From an uncultured Prevotellaceae bacterium (GTDB lineage: Bacteria > Bacteroidota > Bacteroidia > Bacteroidales > Bacteroidaceae), in contig CACYXD010000005.1 in the NCBI GenBank assembly GCA_902778255.1, positions 1 through 64,000 on the forward strand: a stretch of DNA of 64,000 bases, in the 5' to 3' direction. Shown piece after piece: positions 8,868 through 17,217 of this stretch. Below the pieces are notes generated by a model. The model did not search any database and was not told the DNA's origin. It saw only the letters and a list, made by a program, of their open reading frames with translations. The translations under genes were made by a program, and so were the position numbers. Position 1 is the stretch's first letter, and every line of letters starts with the position of its first letter.

Positions 8868-9896
8868 TTATTTAAAATATGTATTAAAAATTGATTGAGC
8901 AATAGACTTAACGAGTATCGGAGGTACGGCATTGCCTATCAACCTCCATTGATCAGAGAATTTACCTAAGAACACATAATCATCAGGGAACGTTTGAATT
9001 CTCTGTATCTCTTGAATTCTTAGAAAACGGTTTTTCCAATGGAATGGGCCCATATTATTTGAGAAACTGGCCTGAATAGTCCATGAAGGTTTTTCAGGTG
9101 ATAGTTTCAACAAGAAAGACCAATATCTAGATCTCCACTTAAATATAGGATTCGGATAACCTCTTTCCTTAGTAAAGAATAGATAATTATCGCCAGGAGG
9201 AACTAACGCCAACAAATCTTTGTGTTTAGAGCCTGCTAATTTATCTTTATCTTCTGGTAAATCAAAGTCAATATCACCGATTACTTCACCACATGTAACC
9301 CACCTCTTGTGGTTTTCATCAGCTTTTTCAGAATGCGTTTCTTCAGGGAAGACAAAATCTGGCAGATCCTTACGTACACCAATACAAATAAAGCGTTGCC
9401 GTATTTGAGGAACACCGTAATTAGCAGCATTAACTACACGGTAAACAATTTTATATCCTAGCCTCTTTGATTCGCTTTGAACCATATCCAATGCTGCTTG
9501 ATGGGGTTTATAGACAAACCCGGCAACATTCTCAAAGAAGAAAAACTTAGGTTTTAACTCTTCCAATGCCCTAAAATAATTACTTACAGTTAAGAAACCA
9601 CTTTCATCTTCAAGACCACGCTTTTTGTCTGTCCTGTAGAATCTAGACTTGGAAAATGGAGGGCAGGGAGGACCTCCCACTAATCCGTCAATATCTCCAT
9701 ATTTCTCTTTTATTTTTCTAAAATCGACATCAGCAATGCTTGAACAAACCACCTCGGTATCAGGATAATTTGCTTTAAAGCTATCGCATGCATTCTTCCA
9801 ATTGTCATTGGCGAATACTGTTTGGAATCCCGCAAGTCTAAACCCGGTATCGATTCCGCCAACTCCAGAGAATATGCTAACTATTTGGGGTTTCAT
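8868..9896 (-). CDS. C5-cytosine DNA methyltransferase M2 (LlaJI-type)
   Basis: The 342-aa product has the ordered C5-methyltransferase motifs: FSGVGGIDTGF (motif I, SAM binding), GGPPCPPFSKS (motif IV with the catalytic Cys), FENVAGF (VI), QIRQRFICIG (VIII) and RLIGNAVPP (X). Motif IV reads PPCPP rather than the usual PPCQP. With the neighbouring M1 it should protect the two strands of an asymmetric site, as in LlaJI. Its start overlaps the stop of M1 by one base. It is similar to M1 in architecture but clearly not a copy. Confidence 0.92.
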   Translation of the reverse strand: MKPQIVSIFSGVGGIDTGFRLAGFQTVFANDNWKNACDSFKANYPDTEVVCSSIADVDFRKIKEKYGDIDGLVGGPPCPPFSKSRFYRTDKKRGLEDESGFLTVSNYFRALEELKPKFFFFENVAGFVYKPHQAALDMVQSESKRLGYKIVYRVVNAANYGVPQIRQRFICIGVRKDLPDFVFPEETHSEKADENHKRWVTCGEVIGDIDFDLPEDKDKLAGSKHKDLLALVPPGDNYLFFTKERGYPNPIFKWRSRYWSFLLKLSPEKPSWTIQASFSNNMGPFHWKNRFLRIQEIQRIQTFPDDYVFLGKFSDQWRLIGNAVPPILVKSIAQSIFNTYFK

Positions 9897-11080
9897 TATA
9901 TAAACTTAATTAGATGTTCAACAAACTTTTCTCCTAAGAGAGATGGCACTGCATTTCCTATCTGCTTCTGAATAATTCTCCTTGATCCGACAAACTTATA
10001 ATCCATAGGGAAGGTTTGAATTGAAGCAACTTCTTGCACTCGTAATCTTCTGTTGTTCCAATGGAACGGGCCAACCCACGGACCAGGTTGTGCAGCAATG
10101 GTCCATGATGGCTGTAATGGATGTAGTTTTAACAAAAAGTTCCAAAAACGCTTATTTGCCACAAATTTCGGATTTGGATAGTTATCTCTAGCTGATAATG
10201 CTATATAATTATGGCCTGGTGGCACTTCTGAAAGTTCCAGATTATATGTTTTCCCTTCCGTTGATTCCTCTGCTTCCGACAGTTCTGGCTTATCAAATCT
10301 TCCTATCCAGTCTAAAACATTTACTTTCTCAACTTCTTCAGGAGATAATTTTAGCGGTTGTCCACTTATCGGGTTCCTACTAGCAAGGAAAATAACCCTC
10401 TTCCTTTTTTGAGGAATTCCATATTCTAGAGCATTTGCTAATATCCGTACAAAATGGTAACCCATACGAGTGATTTTCTCCTCAATATATTCAACAGCAG
10501 CTTTGTTTGTTGGATGCAAAATGCTTTCAACGTTCTCCAACAAAAAACCATCTGGGCGTATTTCCTCAATTATCCGCAAATATTCACCTACCATATTACG
10601 CTCATCGTCAACTGCCTTTCTCTTTTCATTTGTAATCCAGTAGCCTGCTTTAGAAAACGGCTGACAGGGAGGACCGCCAACCAATATCAACTTATCGGGA
10701 TTTGATTTATGTATAATTTCAGAATATGATTTACCTGATACATTACGAATGTCATCGCACTTATGATCTGCGAATTTGAAGAACTCATTAGCTTTAATGG
10801 TTTCAACTGTTGCAGGATCAAAATCTAAAGTGGAAATAACTTTTACACCTGCCATCTGGGTGCCAATATCTAATCCGCCACAACCAGAAAAGAAAGAGAT
10901 CGCATGTACTTTAGATTCCACAATAGTATCCAGCCTAGGCATACACAAATAATTTTTATCTGTATATCCTATGTGAAATCCTTCTTCATCATGCTTGCAT
11001 CCACTCAGAGTCTCAATAAATGCCCTCTTTTGGTGCGCACAAATGTTTTGTATATTTTGTTCTTTAAAAACGTATTGCAT
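9896..11080 (-). CDS. C5-cytosine DNA methyltransferase M1 (LlaJI-type)
   Basis: The 394-aa product has an N-terminal extension of about 55 residues, then FSGCGGLDIGT (motif I), GGPPCQPFSKAGYW (IV, catalytic Cys), LENVESI (VI), PQKRKRVIFLA (VIII) and QIGNAVPSL (X). It uses S-adenosylmethionine to make 5-methylcytosine. The pair of C5 enzymes next to an McrB-like NTPase and a LlaJI nuclease matches the known M1-M2-R1-R2 order of LlaJI. It starts 16 bases after the caspase-like gene, so both halves of the operon are probably cotranscribed. Confidence 0.92.
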   Translation of the reverse strand: MQYVFKEQNIQNICAHQKRAFIETLSGCKHDEEGFHIGYTDKNYLCMPRLDTIVESKVHAISFFSGCGGLDIGTQMAGVKVISTLDFDPATVETIKANEFFKFADHKCDDIRNVSGKSYSEIIHKSNPDKLILVGGPPCQPFSKAGYWITNEKRKAVDDERNMVGEYLRIIEEIRPDGFLLENVESILHPTNKAAVEYIEEKITRMGYHFVRILANALEYGIPQKRKRVIFLASRNPISGQPLKLSPEEVEKVNVLDWIGRFDKPELSEAEESTEGKTYNLELSEVPPGHNYIALSARDNYPNPKFVANKRFWNFLLKLHPLQPSWTIAAQPGPWVGPFHWNNRRLRVQEVASIQTFPMDYKFVGSRRIIQKQIGNAVPSLLGEKFVEHLIKFI

Positions 11081-11096
11081 ATTTTTTTATACAATT

Positions 11097-11699
11097 TTAC
11101 AAATCAGAAAACACCAATGTGCTATCTCCGTCAAAAACTAATGCCTCTTTATTGTGAACCAACTCAATAGCAGCCATCGGATCAGTAACATCTAAGGCTA
11201 CTATTTGCTCATCATAAGTTGTGAGCATCTTTTCTTTCGCTACATCGGCATTCTCTCCATACAGGAAACTCTTTAATCCTGCCATAGCACTAATGACAAA
11301 AGGTTCACGTTCACCTCGCACATTAAAAGTGTCGTTATATCCGACGAAGAATCGTAGCCCAAGGACTTTTAAATGAGGATGAAGATTCTGAGCACACAAA
11401 CAAGCTACACCATAAAGGCCCTTGCCTTTGAAATTGTAGTTGGTAGTTCTTGTAGAGACAATAGCTTCGTCATCCTCATTATATATCCCATCAACACCGC
11501 CGTGAGCAGCTATGAAACAAAGATGATGGTCTGGCATAACACCAACAACACTCTGTTCATTCAAATCTGGAGGACAGACGGAAGAGTAGTCAATGCCATT
11601 ATCAGCACAGATTTGTTTTGCTTCATCAGCACACGATTCAAGAAAGTCGTGAAGCACAGTCCCAGAATCGTTGTTATATGCTATCAATACCTTTCCCAT
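11097..11699 (-). CDS. Putative caspase/CHAT-like cysteine protease
   Basis: No family is recognised with certainty. The 200-aa product has a hydrophobic strand ending in FIAAHGG (His66) and a second strand YGVACLC (Cys100, Cys102), the order and spacing of the His-Cys dyad in caspase-fold proteases such as CHAT and gingipain-type domains. No signal peptide or membrane segment is seen, so it would act in the cytosol. It follows the receiver gene by 2 bases and precedes M1, placing it where an effector of the kinase-receiver pair could sit. It may equally be a non-proteolytic caspase-fold protein. Substrates, if any, are unknown. Confidence 0.45.
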   Translation of the reverse strand: MGKVLIAYNNDSGTVLHDFLESCADEAKQICADNGIDYSSVCPPDLNEQSVVGVMPDHHLCFIAAHGGVDGIYNEDDEAIVSTRTTNYNFKGKGLYGVACLCAQNLHPHLKVLGLRFFVGYNDTFNVRGEREPFVISAMAGLKSFLYGENADVAKEKMLTTYDEQIVALDVTDPMAAIELVHNKEALVFDGDSTLVFSDL

Positions 11700-11701
11700 A
11701 C

Positions 11702-12313
11702 TTACTTCTTCGAACGGTTTAGTTGATAGATATAATACTCATTAAGTTTTTGCTCGAACGACTTCCCGACAGGTGTCTGTTTTCTTAACTCCACAAGGAT
11801 ATCTTCCCATGTGTATGTCTTGCCTGTAGATGCTTCACTAAAGGCTTCCTTGTTATTGTCCTCTGGATGGCGGATTAACCACTGCTCAAGAACACAGTCG
11901 AACTTGGTACTCCATTGAGTACGGATTTTGTCTATGATGGCGACGACAGATTCAAAATTGTCATTACTTCTGTCCAAATAGAAAAAGTTCTCTTCATTCA
12001 TCATTTCAATGATTGAATCAAGAGGGATATCTGTGCGCAACTGATTGGCCGACATCATCACAATATAGAGCAGAGAAGTCTTCTTCCGGATCTCCTTCAA
12101 CAAATCTATGCCTTTTTTATGGTGACCACTGAAATTCCAGTCAATGAATACAATCATTTTATTATTCAGGTTTTCCAAAACATATTCCAATCCCTTATCC
12201 GGGTTTTGGAAAACATGATTATAGTCAGCATCCTTATAATGCATCCTTATATTCTGAACAAAGGGTTCTTTCTCTGTCAGATTATCGTCAATGATAACTA
12301 TTTTGAAATCCAT
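11702..12313 (-). CDS. Receiver-domain protein with unassigned C-terminal helical region
   Basis: The N-terminal 125 residues form a response-regulator receiver: acidic pair D9-D10 in VIIDDN, phospho-acceptor D58 in VFIDWNF, and S88 in MMSAN. The lysine normally found at the end of strand 5 is replaced: the strand reads FFYLDRS. The remaining 80 residues have no recognisable DNA-binding domain. It lies 6 bases after the kinase gene and 2 bases before the caspase-like gene. It probably accepts phosphate from the upstream kinase and passes the signal by protein contact rather than by transcription; this last point is inference. Confidence 0.75.
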   Translation of the reverse strand: MDFKIVIIDDNLTEKEPFVQNIRMHYKDADYNHVFQNPDKGLEYVLENLNNKMIVFIDWNFSGHHKKGIDLLKEIRKKTSLLYIVMMSANQLRTDIPLDSIIEMMNEENFFYLDRSNDNFESVVAIIDKIRTQWSTKFDCVLEQWLIRHPEDNNKEAFSEASTGKTYTWEDILVELRKQTPVGKSFEQKLNEYYIYQLNRSKK

Positions 12314-12319
12314 AATCGT

Positions 12320-14422
12320 TTATTTTTTAAAGGGTATTGTAATTTTTATTGTTGTTCCTATTTCACCAAATTCGCTGTCAACAACAGCAACCGACCCGCC
12401 AAGAGACTGTACACGTGTCTTAACAATATATAGTCCTACTCCGGCACCTCCCTGTTTTTCTGTTGTGGTATAATACAAGGCAAACACTTGCTCCCTGTCT
12501 TCGCAAGGGATTCCTACACCAGTGTCAGATACGAGTATTTCCAACATGTCATTTCGTACCTCGTATGAGCATCGGATTACCTTTTGGCTAGATGCTGTCA
12601 TCGCTTTCACAGAGTTGTCTATAAGATTCTGCAAAATATCCCTGAAGAATTGTCGGTTCGCATTCAGAACCAGTTTGTCTGGGAAATCTGTCTGCAACAA
12701 GATTCCTTCACGCGAAAAAACATCATCATAATCGCTTAGTATCTCTTCGAACGTAGTTTTTAAATCAACCTCCTCTGGAGTTAGATTTGATTGCGAGTAA
12801 CTGAGCATATAATTGATTACACGATTGAGCACCTTGAAGCGTTCATACATTTCCTTGGAATAAAGTGAAAACCATTCTTCCTCATCTGGATTTGGATAAT
12901 ATCGATAGAAGAACTCCACACGATCGCGAATCTGATTAAGAGTTGTCCGAACGGCATGGGTGATGTTAATGGCAAACTGCTGTAAGGACATAATGCTCAT
13001 ATAGATATTCTCCTTACGCGTAAAATCTTCCAAAACTTTTTTCTGTTCGCTGATAGCAGTCTTTACACTGCGACCTGTCTTGCGGGCTTGCTTGATTAAG
13101 GGCTCTACCGCAGGCTTCAACTCGGGTTTTTGAGCTACCATATCATTAATAGCATCCACCAAAGAGTTGATATCGTCAGATGCAGCTTGAAGGCCCTCTT
13201 GGGCATTATTGCGTCTTGCTGAACGCATTTCCACTTTGTAATCTTGAAGAGCATTAAGTTGAGTGATGATGAATTTCTTCATCTCTCGATACTCTTCATT
13301 GTCCACAAAGTCTTGTCGGTTTGTTGCGTCAATAATATGAGGATTACCATTTTTTGTGATGTCAATTACTCCAAGGAATTCACGCGTTCCTACCCTGCTA
13401 AAAATATCCTGCCAAACTCGCTTGTCAATTCCTAACACATCACGTTTCTGGTCAGGATTCTCATTAGTTTCAGCAAAAGGTGTTGCAATAATCCCATCTC
13501 TATAAACCTTAAAACCATCTATAGGATCATTAGGAAATGCTTTACGGTATTCTCTACGAGCGGCTTCGTCAAAGAAATAAATTCTTATCCTTATTCCTCC
13601 AAAGGACTTTAAAGGAATCAGATGGTATCCAAAGGCGTTCTTTCCCTTATCATAGAAAATGCTTTGCTGTAGCTTCTTTTCTTCGTCAAAATCAATATTC
13701 AAAGATAGGGTCGCATTGTTGAAATCATCCAATGTCCTAACACTCTCTCGGTCTATTTCAAATTCTGGAGCAATTACGCGTACTTTAAAAGGATAGCTTA
13801 AATTCGCAAACGGCGATACAATCTTGGATATTTCTCGCATCAAATGCTCAATTTCTTTTTTTGTCCAAGGCTCTCGAATAGAGGTGATGACAAGCTTTGT
13901 GCCAGACGCGCTGGTGTCGTCCGCATCTACATATGTAAATGTGTTTTCTACATCCGTAAACAGCCGCATGCTTGTTTCTTCTTCAGGCTCTTGATAATAT
14001 GAAGTCCAGTCAATATCAACTTGAAGCCACTTCTCAGCACCTTTCTTTTTGGTGATAATAGAAACATTGTCTCCAAGTTTGTCAACAGCAAAACGGCCAA
14101 TACCTTTTTCACCAACACATTTTCTGTTGTATGGCTCTGGTGAATAAGGATGAGTACGTTTACTTGAGGTTCCTATAACCATCCACTTGTCTCTAATGTC
14201 TTCAAATGACATTCCGTACCCATCGTCTTCTACTCGAATGACAGACAGACTTTTCCCAACTCCAACATTCTCAAAAATTACATTTACATGCTGGGCATTT
14301 GCATCATAGCAATTCTTCACCAACTCAAATAGAGCAGTAACGCGATCTGTTATTAAATCACGACCGATTAGCCGGAATGTGCTAACGTCAAATCTCCATT
14401 TTAATGTACGGTTGTCATCCAT
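12320..14422 (-). CDS. Histidine kinase with an additional N-terminal GHKL (MORC/Hsp90-like) ATPase
   Basis: The 700-aa product has two GHKL ATP-binding domains. The first (about 10-200) has the N-box LFELVKNCYDANA (E33, N37, D40), DDGYG (66-70) and GEKGIG (104-109), like Hsp90, MutL and MORC. A middle region follows, then a predicted coiled coil. A dimerisation helix with NITHAVRTTLNQI holds candidate phospho-acceptor His489. The C-terminal kinase ATPase has LIDNSVKAM, DTGVGIP and GAGVGLYIV. No membrane segment is seen, so it is cytosolic. Start at 14422 leaves 1 base after the methyltransferase stop. GHKL ATPases of MutL/MORC type are known from restriction-modification neighbourhoods; a phage- or DNA-sensing role is inferred. 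Confidence 0.8.
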   Translation of the reverse strand: MDDNRTLKWRFDVSTFRLIGRDLITDRVTALFELVKNCYDANAQHVNVIFENVGVGKSLSVIRVEDDGYGMSFEDIRDKWMVIGTSSKRTHPYSPEPYNRKCVGEKGIGRFAVDKLGDNVSIITKKKGAEKWLQVDIDWTSYYQEPEEETSMRLFTDVENTFTYVDADDTSASGTKLVITSIREPWTKKEIEHLMREISKIVSPFANLSYPFKVRVIAPEFEIDRESVRTLDDFNNATLSLNIDFDEEKKLQQSIFYDKGKNAFGYHLIPLKSFGGIRIRIYFFDEAARREYRKAFPNDPIDGFKVYRDGIIATPFAETNENPDQKRDVLGIDKRVWQDIFSRVGTREFLGVIDITKNGNPHIIDATNRQDFVDNEEYREMKKFIITQLNALQDYKVEMRSARRNNAQEGLQAASDDINSLVDAINDMVAQKPELKPAVEPLIKQARKTGRSVKTAISEQKKVLEDFTRKENIYMSIMSLQQFAINITHAVRTTLNQIRDRVEFFYRYYPNPDEEEWFSLYSKEMYERFKVLNRVINYMLSYSQSNLTPEEVDLKTTFEEILSDYDDVFSREGILLQTDFPDKLVLNANRQFFRDILQNLIDNSVKAMTASSQKVIRCSYEVRNDMLEILVSDTGVGIPCEDREQVFALYYTTTEKQGGAGVGLYIVKTRVQSLGGSVAVVDSEFGEIGTTIKITIPFKK

Positions 14423-14423
14423 T

Positions 14424-15509
14424 TTATTTATGGGTTCTAATATGTTGCTTAATACTTTCTGCAATAACTTCACCAAGTCTCGGAGGAACAGCGTTCCCTA
14501 TATATCGTGACGCTTTGGCCAGAGAAACCTCTTGTTCGTTAGGGAAGAACTTGTAAGTAGCTGGGAATGTTTGAATCAATGCTGCTTCACGAGCTGAAAT
14601 GGCTCTGTTTTGTTCTGGATGCCCAAAACGACCATTCCCAATACCCGTACACTCTGTTGTCATTGTGGGAGCCGGTTCGTCCCAAACCATACGGCCATAG
14701 ACACTGCCAAAACTCTTGCCTCCATCCTTCTTGTGGCACTCCAACTGTAGTTCTTCTGGCCAATCCTTCCAACTTCCACCGTATGGAGTTGCTATCATTC
14801 TTTGCATATTCAGTGGCGACAGGGTTCTACATCGATGCAACGGATCTTCGGAACATACTTCTCCAGCCTCCAGTTCTGGCAAATTGCCAATAACATCTTT
14901 AACGGTAACGTATTCTTCCTTTTTATGAGTCGGTGGAATCAATTCAATTTCACCAAGGCGAGAAGCCAACAGAACCAAACGTTTGCGAGTCTGTGGTATT
15001 CCATAATCAGGGCAATAAACAACCTGGAATGACACATGATAGTTTTCGGACCGGAGTGTTTCAACGAAATCCCCCAACACCGACCGTAGTTTGAATGAGG
15101 TAATTGCAGGAACATTCTCCATCGTCACAATATCCGGTTGTACATCTTTTACCAGACGTCCGAATTCATATAGTAGATTGTACTTATCCTCATCCTTTTT
15201 CTTGTTCTTAAATGCATACGACGAAAAGGGCTGACATGGGGCACAACCGGCTAACACTCTGACGGATTTCTTTGAGTAGAATGGGATGATATCTTCCTTT
15301 TTAACCTGTCTTATATCCTTGTAAATGAACTTTGCTTCGTTGTTAGTTTCATATGCATATTGACAAGTCCAATCCAAATCGAAGCCGGCAAGGATTTTGA
15401 AGCCTTCGGATTTCATTCCGTAGCTTAATCCACCAATTCCACAGAATAGGTCAACCACCTCTATTGAAGGTAGTCTTCCACGTCTTTTCTGTACTTCATT
15501 CTTTGGCAT
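14424..15509 (-). CDS. C5-cytosine DNA methyltransferase (Dcm-like), third in the operon
   Basis: The 361-aa product carries VDLFCGIGGLSYG (motif I), GCAPCQPFSSYAFK (IV, catalytic Cys), MENVPAI (VI), QTRKRLVLLA (VIII) and YIGNAVPPRLGE (X). It differs from M1 and M2 and lies at the head of the operon next to the kinase. It may mark a separate site from the LlaJI-type pair. The gene starts 2 bases after the small HTH gene and ends 1 base before the kinase start, so it belongs to the signalling half of the operon. It could be an orphan methyltransferase or the methylating partner of an unknown nuclease. Confidence 0.92.
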   Translation of the reverse strand: MPKNEVQKRRGRLPSIEVVDLFCGIGGLSYGMKSEGFKILAGFDLDWTCQYAYETNNEAKFIYKDIRQVKKEDIIPFYSKKSVRVLAGCAPCQPFSSYAFKNKKKDEDKYNLLYEFGRLVKDVQPDIVTMENVPAITSFKLRSVLGDFVETLRSENYHVSFQVVYCPDYGIPQTRKRLVLLASRLGEIELIPPTHKKEEYVTVKDVIGNLPELEAGEVCSEDPLHRCRTLSPLNMQRMIATPYGGSWKDWPEELQLECHKKDGGKSFGSVYGRMVWDEPAPTMTTECTGIGNGRFGHPEQNRAISAREAALIQTFPATYKFFPNEQEVSLAKASRYIGNAVPPRLGEVIAESIKQHIRTHK

Positions 15510-15511
15510 GA

Positions 15512-15712
15512 CTATTCTGTAATAAGTTCTCGTTTATCACATCCTATCAACTCTGCAATTCTAGCCAGCGTCTGCAAGTCTGGTTGATGCATGTTGGTAC
15601 ACCACTTGCTGACTGTTACGGCAGAGACGCCCAACTGTTCTGCCAGCCATTTGCTCGTCTTTTGGTTCTCCACAAGAACCACTTTAAGCCGATTAAGAGG
15701 TCTTTCGCTCAT
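15512..15712 (-). CDS. Small Cro/C1-type HTH regulator
   Basis: The 66-aa product is a bare helix-turn-helix of the XRE family: KTSKWLAEQLGVSAVTVSKW is the helix pair, followed by the usual ARIAELIGC tail. It heads the operon, 2 bases before the Dcm-like gene, and its promoter lies at 15736-15767. The position matches that of controller proteins, which delay restriction until DNA is methylated, or of a simple autorepressor. No C-box repeat was found in the promoter, so the mode of control is open. Confidence 0.85.
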   Translation of the reverse strand: MSERPLNRLKVVLVENQKTSKWLAEQLGVSAVTVSKWCTNMHQPDLQTLARIAELIGCDKRELITE

Positions 15713-15735
15713 CTTTATTTAATTAAAATCGAGTG

Positions 15736-15767
15736 CAAATATAATAAAAGTTAGCAATATTACCAAT
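15736..15767 (-). promoter_or_regulatory. Promoter of the ten-gene defence operon
   Basis: Minus-strand TATATTTG (15736-15743) with ATTG (15764-15767) upstream, a 20-base spacer. It sits 24 bases before the HTH start and is the only clear promoter for the operon 15712-4286. Confidence 0.6.
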
Positions 15768-15830
15768 TTTTATTCATAAAAAACGACTATAAAGTCCTTT
15801 GAGTAGTTGATTAAAACAAGATTTGCCATT

Positions 15831-16541
15831 TTACACCGCCATATTAATGCAAACTTCTACAGCAAGATAATCTGCAACAACAAATTTCACCTTGTTCCCA
15901 TCTGGTGACGCGCAATAGCTATATCGGCCCTCCTGGACGGTATTCCAAAAACTAGAAAAAGAATGGACGCCACCATCTTCATAGTGTAACACAACATGCT
16001 CTAAACCATGACTACAAACTTCTGGAAGCAGAGTTCCATTGTATGGTTGAAAAAATGTGTATCTCTGCGAATCTGACATCTCAAGGAGTAACCGCATAGA
16101 GATATTGTATGTACTATCACACAAAAGTATGTCATTCTCAAAAGCCAAATGTCCGAACGCTAATTTACGTATGACTTTCTCAAACCTGTCTTTTTCGTAA
16201 TCGTATATGGTCAAACCACCGAAGTTCCTTATTTGTGAGGCAATCCGCTCTTGCAGCTTTGGTGAGTGCAAAAGAGTCTTACCAGTTTTCTCTCTTTGAA
16301 TCCTACTAGGAATAGCTGTATTGGCTTTCATGCAATCAATAAAACAAGAGACATATTCTTCGTCTTTGGAGAACTCATGATTGCATTTGTGACAGCAAGG
16401 TATGACAGGTAGATCTTGTGGATAAGGCTTATCTAGAAAGCACCGCGACGGAACATGGTCTTCGGTTTCTGCAGGACCACCACAATATGCACAGTAATTG
16501 TTCAGCCTGCTATCTCCATAATAATGTTTGTTTGTATTCAT
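15831..16541 (-). CDS. HNH-like zinc endonuclease-type protein
   Basis: The 236-aa product begins MNTNKHYYG and contains CAYCGG, then EDHVPSRCF, then CCHKCNHEFS within the first 65 residues. This Cys4 plus D-H layout is that of HNH nucleases with a zinc knuckle. The rest has no recognised domain. The start was chosen because a longer frame runs across the promoter box TACCTTTG at 16594-16601. It is set apart from the operon by 118 bases and has its own promoter, with a 15-bp palindrome in the leader. It may be a defence nuclease or a cargo gene of the element; its target is unknown. Confidence 0.6.
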   Translation of the reverse strand: MNTNKHYYGDSRLNNYCAYCGGPAETEDHVPSRCFLDKPYPQDLPVIPCCHKCNHEFSKDEEYVSCFIDCMKANTAIPSRIQREKTGKTLLHSPKLQERIASQIRNFGGLTIYDYEKDRFEKVIRKLAFGHLAFENDILLCDSTYNISMRLLLEMSDSQRYTFFQPYNGTLLPEVCSHGLEHVVLHYEDGGVHSFSSFWNTVQEGRYSYCASPDGNKVKFVVADYLAVEVCINMAV

Positions 16542-16562
16542 TCCATCTCGTTTTATAATGTC

Positions 16563-16577
16563 TGTGATATAATCACA
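16563..16577. promoter_or_regulatory. Palindromic operator candidate in the HNH gene leader
   Basis: TGTGAT-ATA-ATCACA is a perfect palindrome between the promoter box and the start codon. It resembles a CRP/FNR-type site but has one base fewer in the spacer. Could be bound by an element regulator. Confidence 0.4.
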
Positions 16578-16593
16578 TATTGCATTGATTGTA

Positions 16594-16601
16594 CAAAGGT
16601 A
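16594..16601 (-). promoter_or_regulatory. Promoter -7 box of the HNH gene
   Basis: TACCTTTG on the minus strand, 52 bases before the chosen ATG. Confidence 0.5.
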
Positions 16602-16799
16602 ATGCTTATATTTTATTTCCTGCAATATTTTTTGTTTTTTTACATATAACTTGTAGCTGCCTCTTGACTAGCTTTTTGACTTGCCTGTAATCTCTTACAT
16701 TTCTTTATTTAACTCACTCTTGTATCGTTAGGGGAGAGTTGGACTATGGCTTATCTGGAATTTCTATGACAAGAGCTTGCTCGTTTTCCAGTCATCTCT

Positions 16800-16822
16800 C
16801 CCCCAAAATTGAACTTTGGGGG
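16800..16822. terminator. Strong hairpin 3' of the small phage-like genes
   Basis: CCCCCAAA (16800-16807) and TTTGGGGG (16815-16822) pair perfectly across a 7-base loop. There is no U-run, so it may be a pause or processing signal rather than a classical terminator. Confidence 0.45.
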
Positions 16823-16869
16823 GAATTAGGCTTCCCGAAGAGAATAAATGAACTATGGGCAAGCCCATT

Positions 16870-17217
16870 TTAACCAGAATCATTCTCTGTTTCTTCAGTT
16901 TCTATACAAGCGAGGTTTAGGATATGAATATAAATGATGCGATATTTCCTTTTAACTTCGACAATACCCATCTTTTGGAGTGATCTTAGGAAAGAGATGA
17001 CAGCCTTCCTTTCCCATCCCCATTCTATGGCAAGTTGCTTATATGTGGTGTCGAATGACACGTTGATATAATACTTCAAAAGGACATCAAAGTTGTCTGT
17101 TTGGCACTCGTATAAATATCGGAATGCATCGAAACGTGATGTCTTGTATGGCAGAGGCTCTGCCAAGAATTGGAATAGTTCTGCGTTCAATTTTGTGAAA
17201 ATAATGTTTGGTTTCAT
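16870..17217 (-). CDS. Winged-helix protein of a mobile element
   Basis: The 115-aa product has a segment TTYKQLAIEWGWERKAVISFLRSL.. followed by a basic strand and hairpin, the pattern of a winged helix-turn-helix as in plasmid replication initiators or replisome organisers. No closer family is recognised. Its start overlaps the stop of the preceding gene by 4 bases (ATGA-type coupling), making it the last gene of a small unit with the two genes upstream. Function in DNA binding is inferred from the fold only. Confidence 0.5.
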   Translation of the reverse strand: MKPNIIFTKLNAELFQFLAEPLPYKTSRFDAFRYLYECQTDNFDVLLKYYINVSFDTTYKQLAIEWGWERKAVISFLRSLQKMGIVEVKRKYRIIYIHILNLACIETEETENDSG

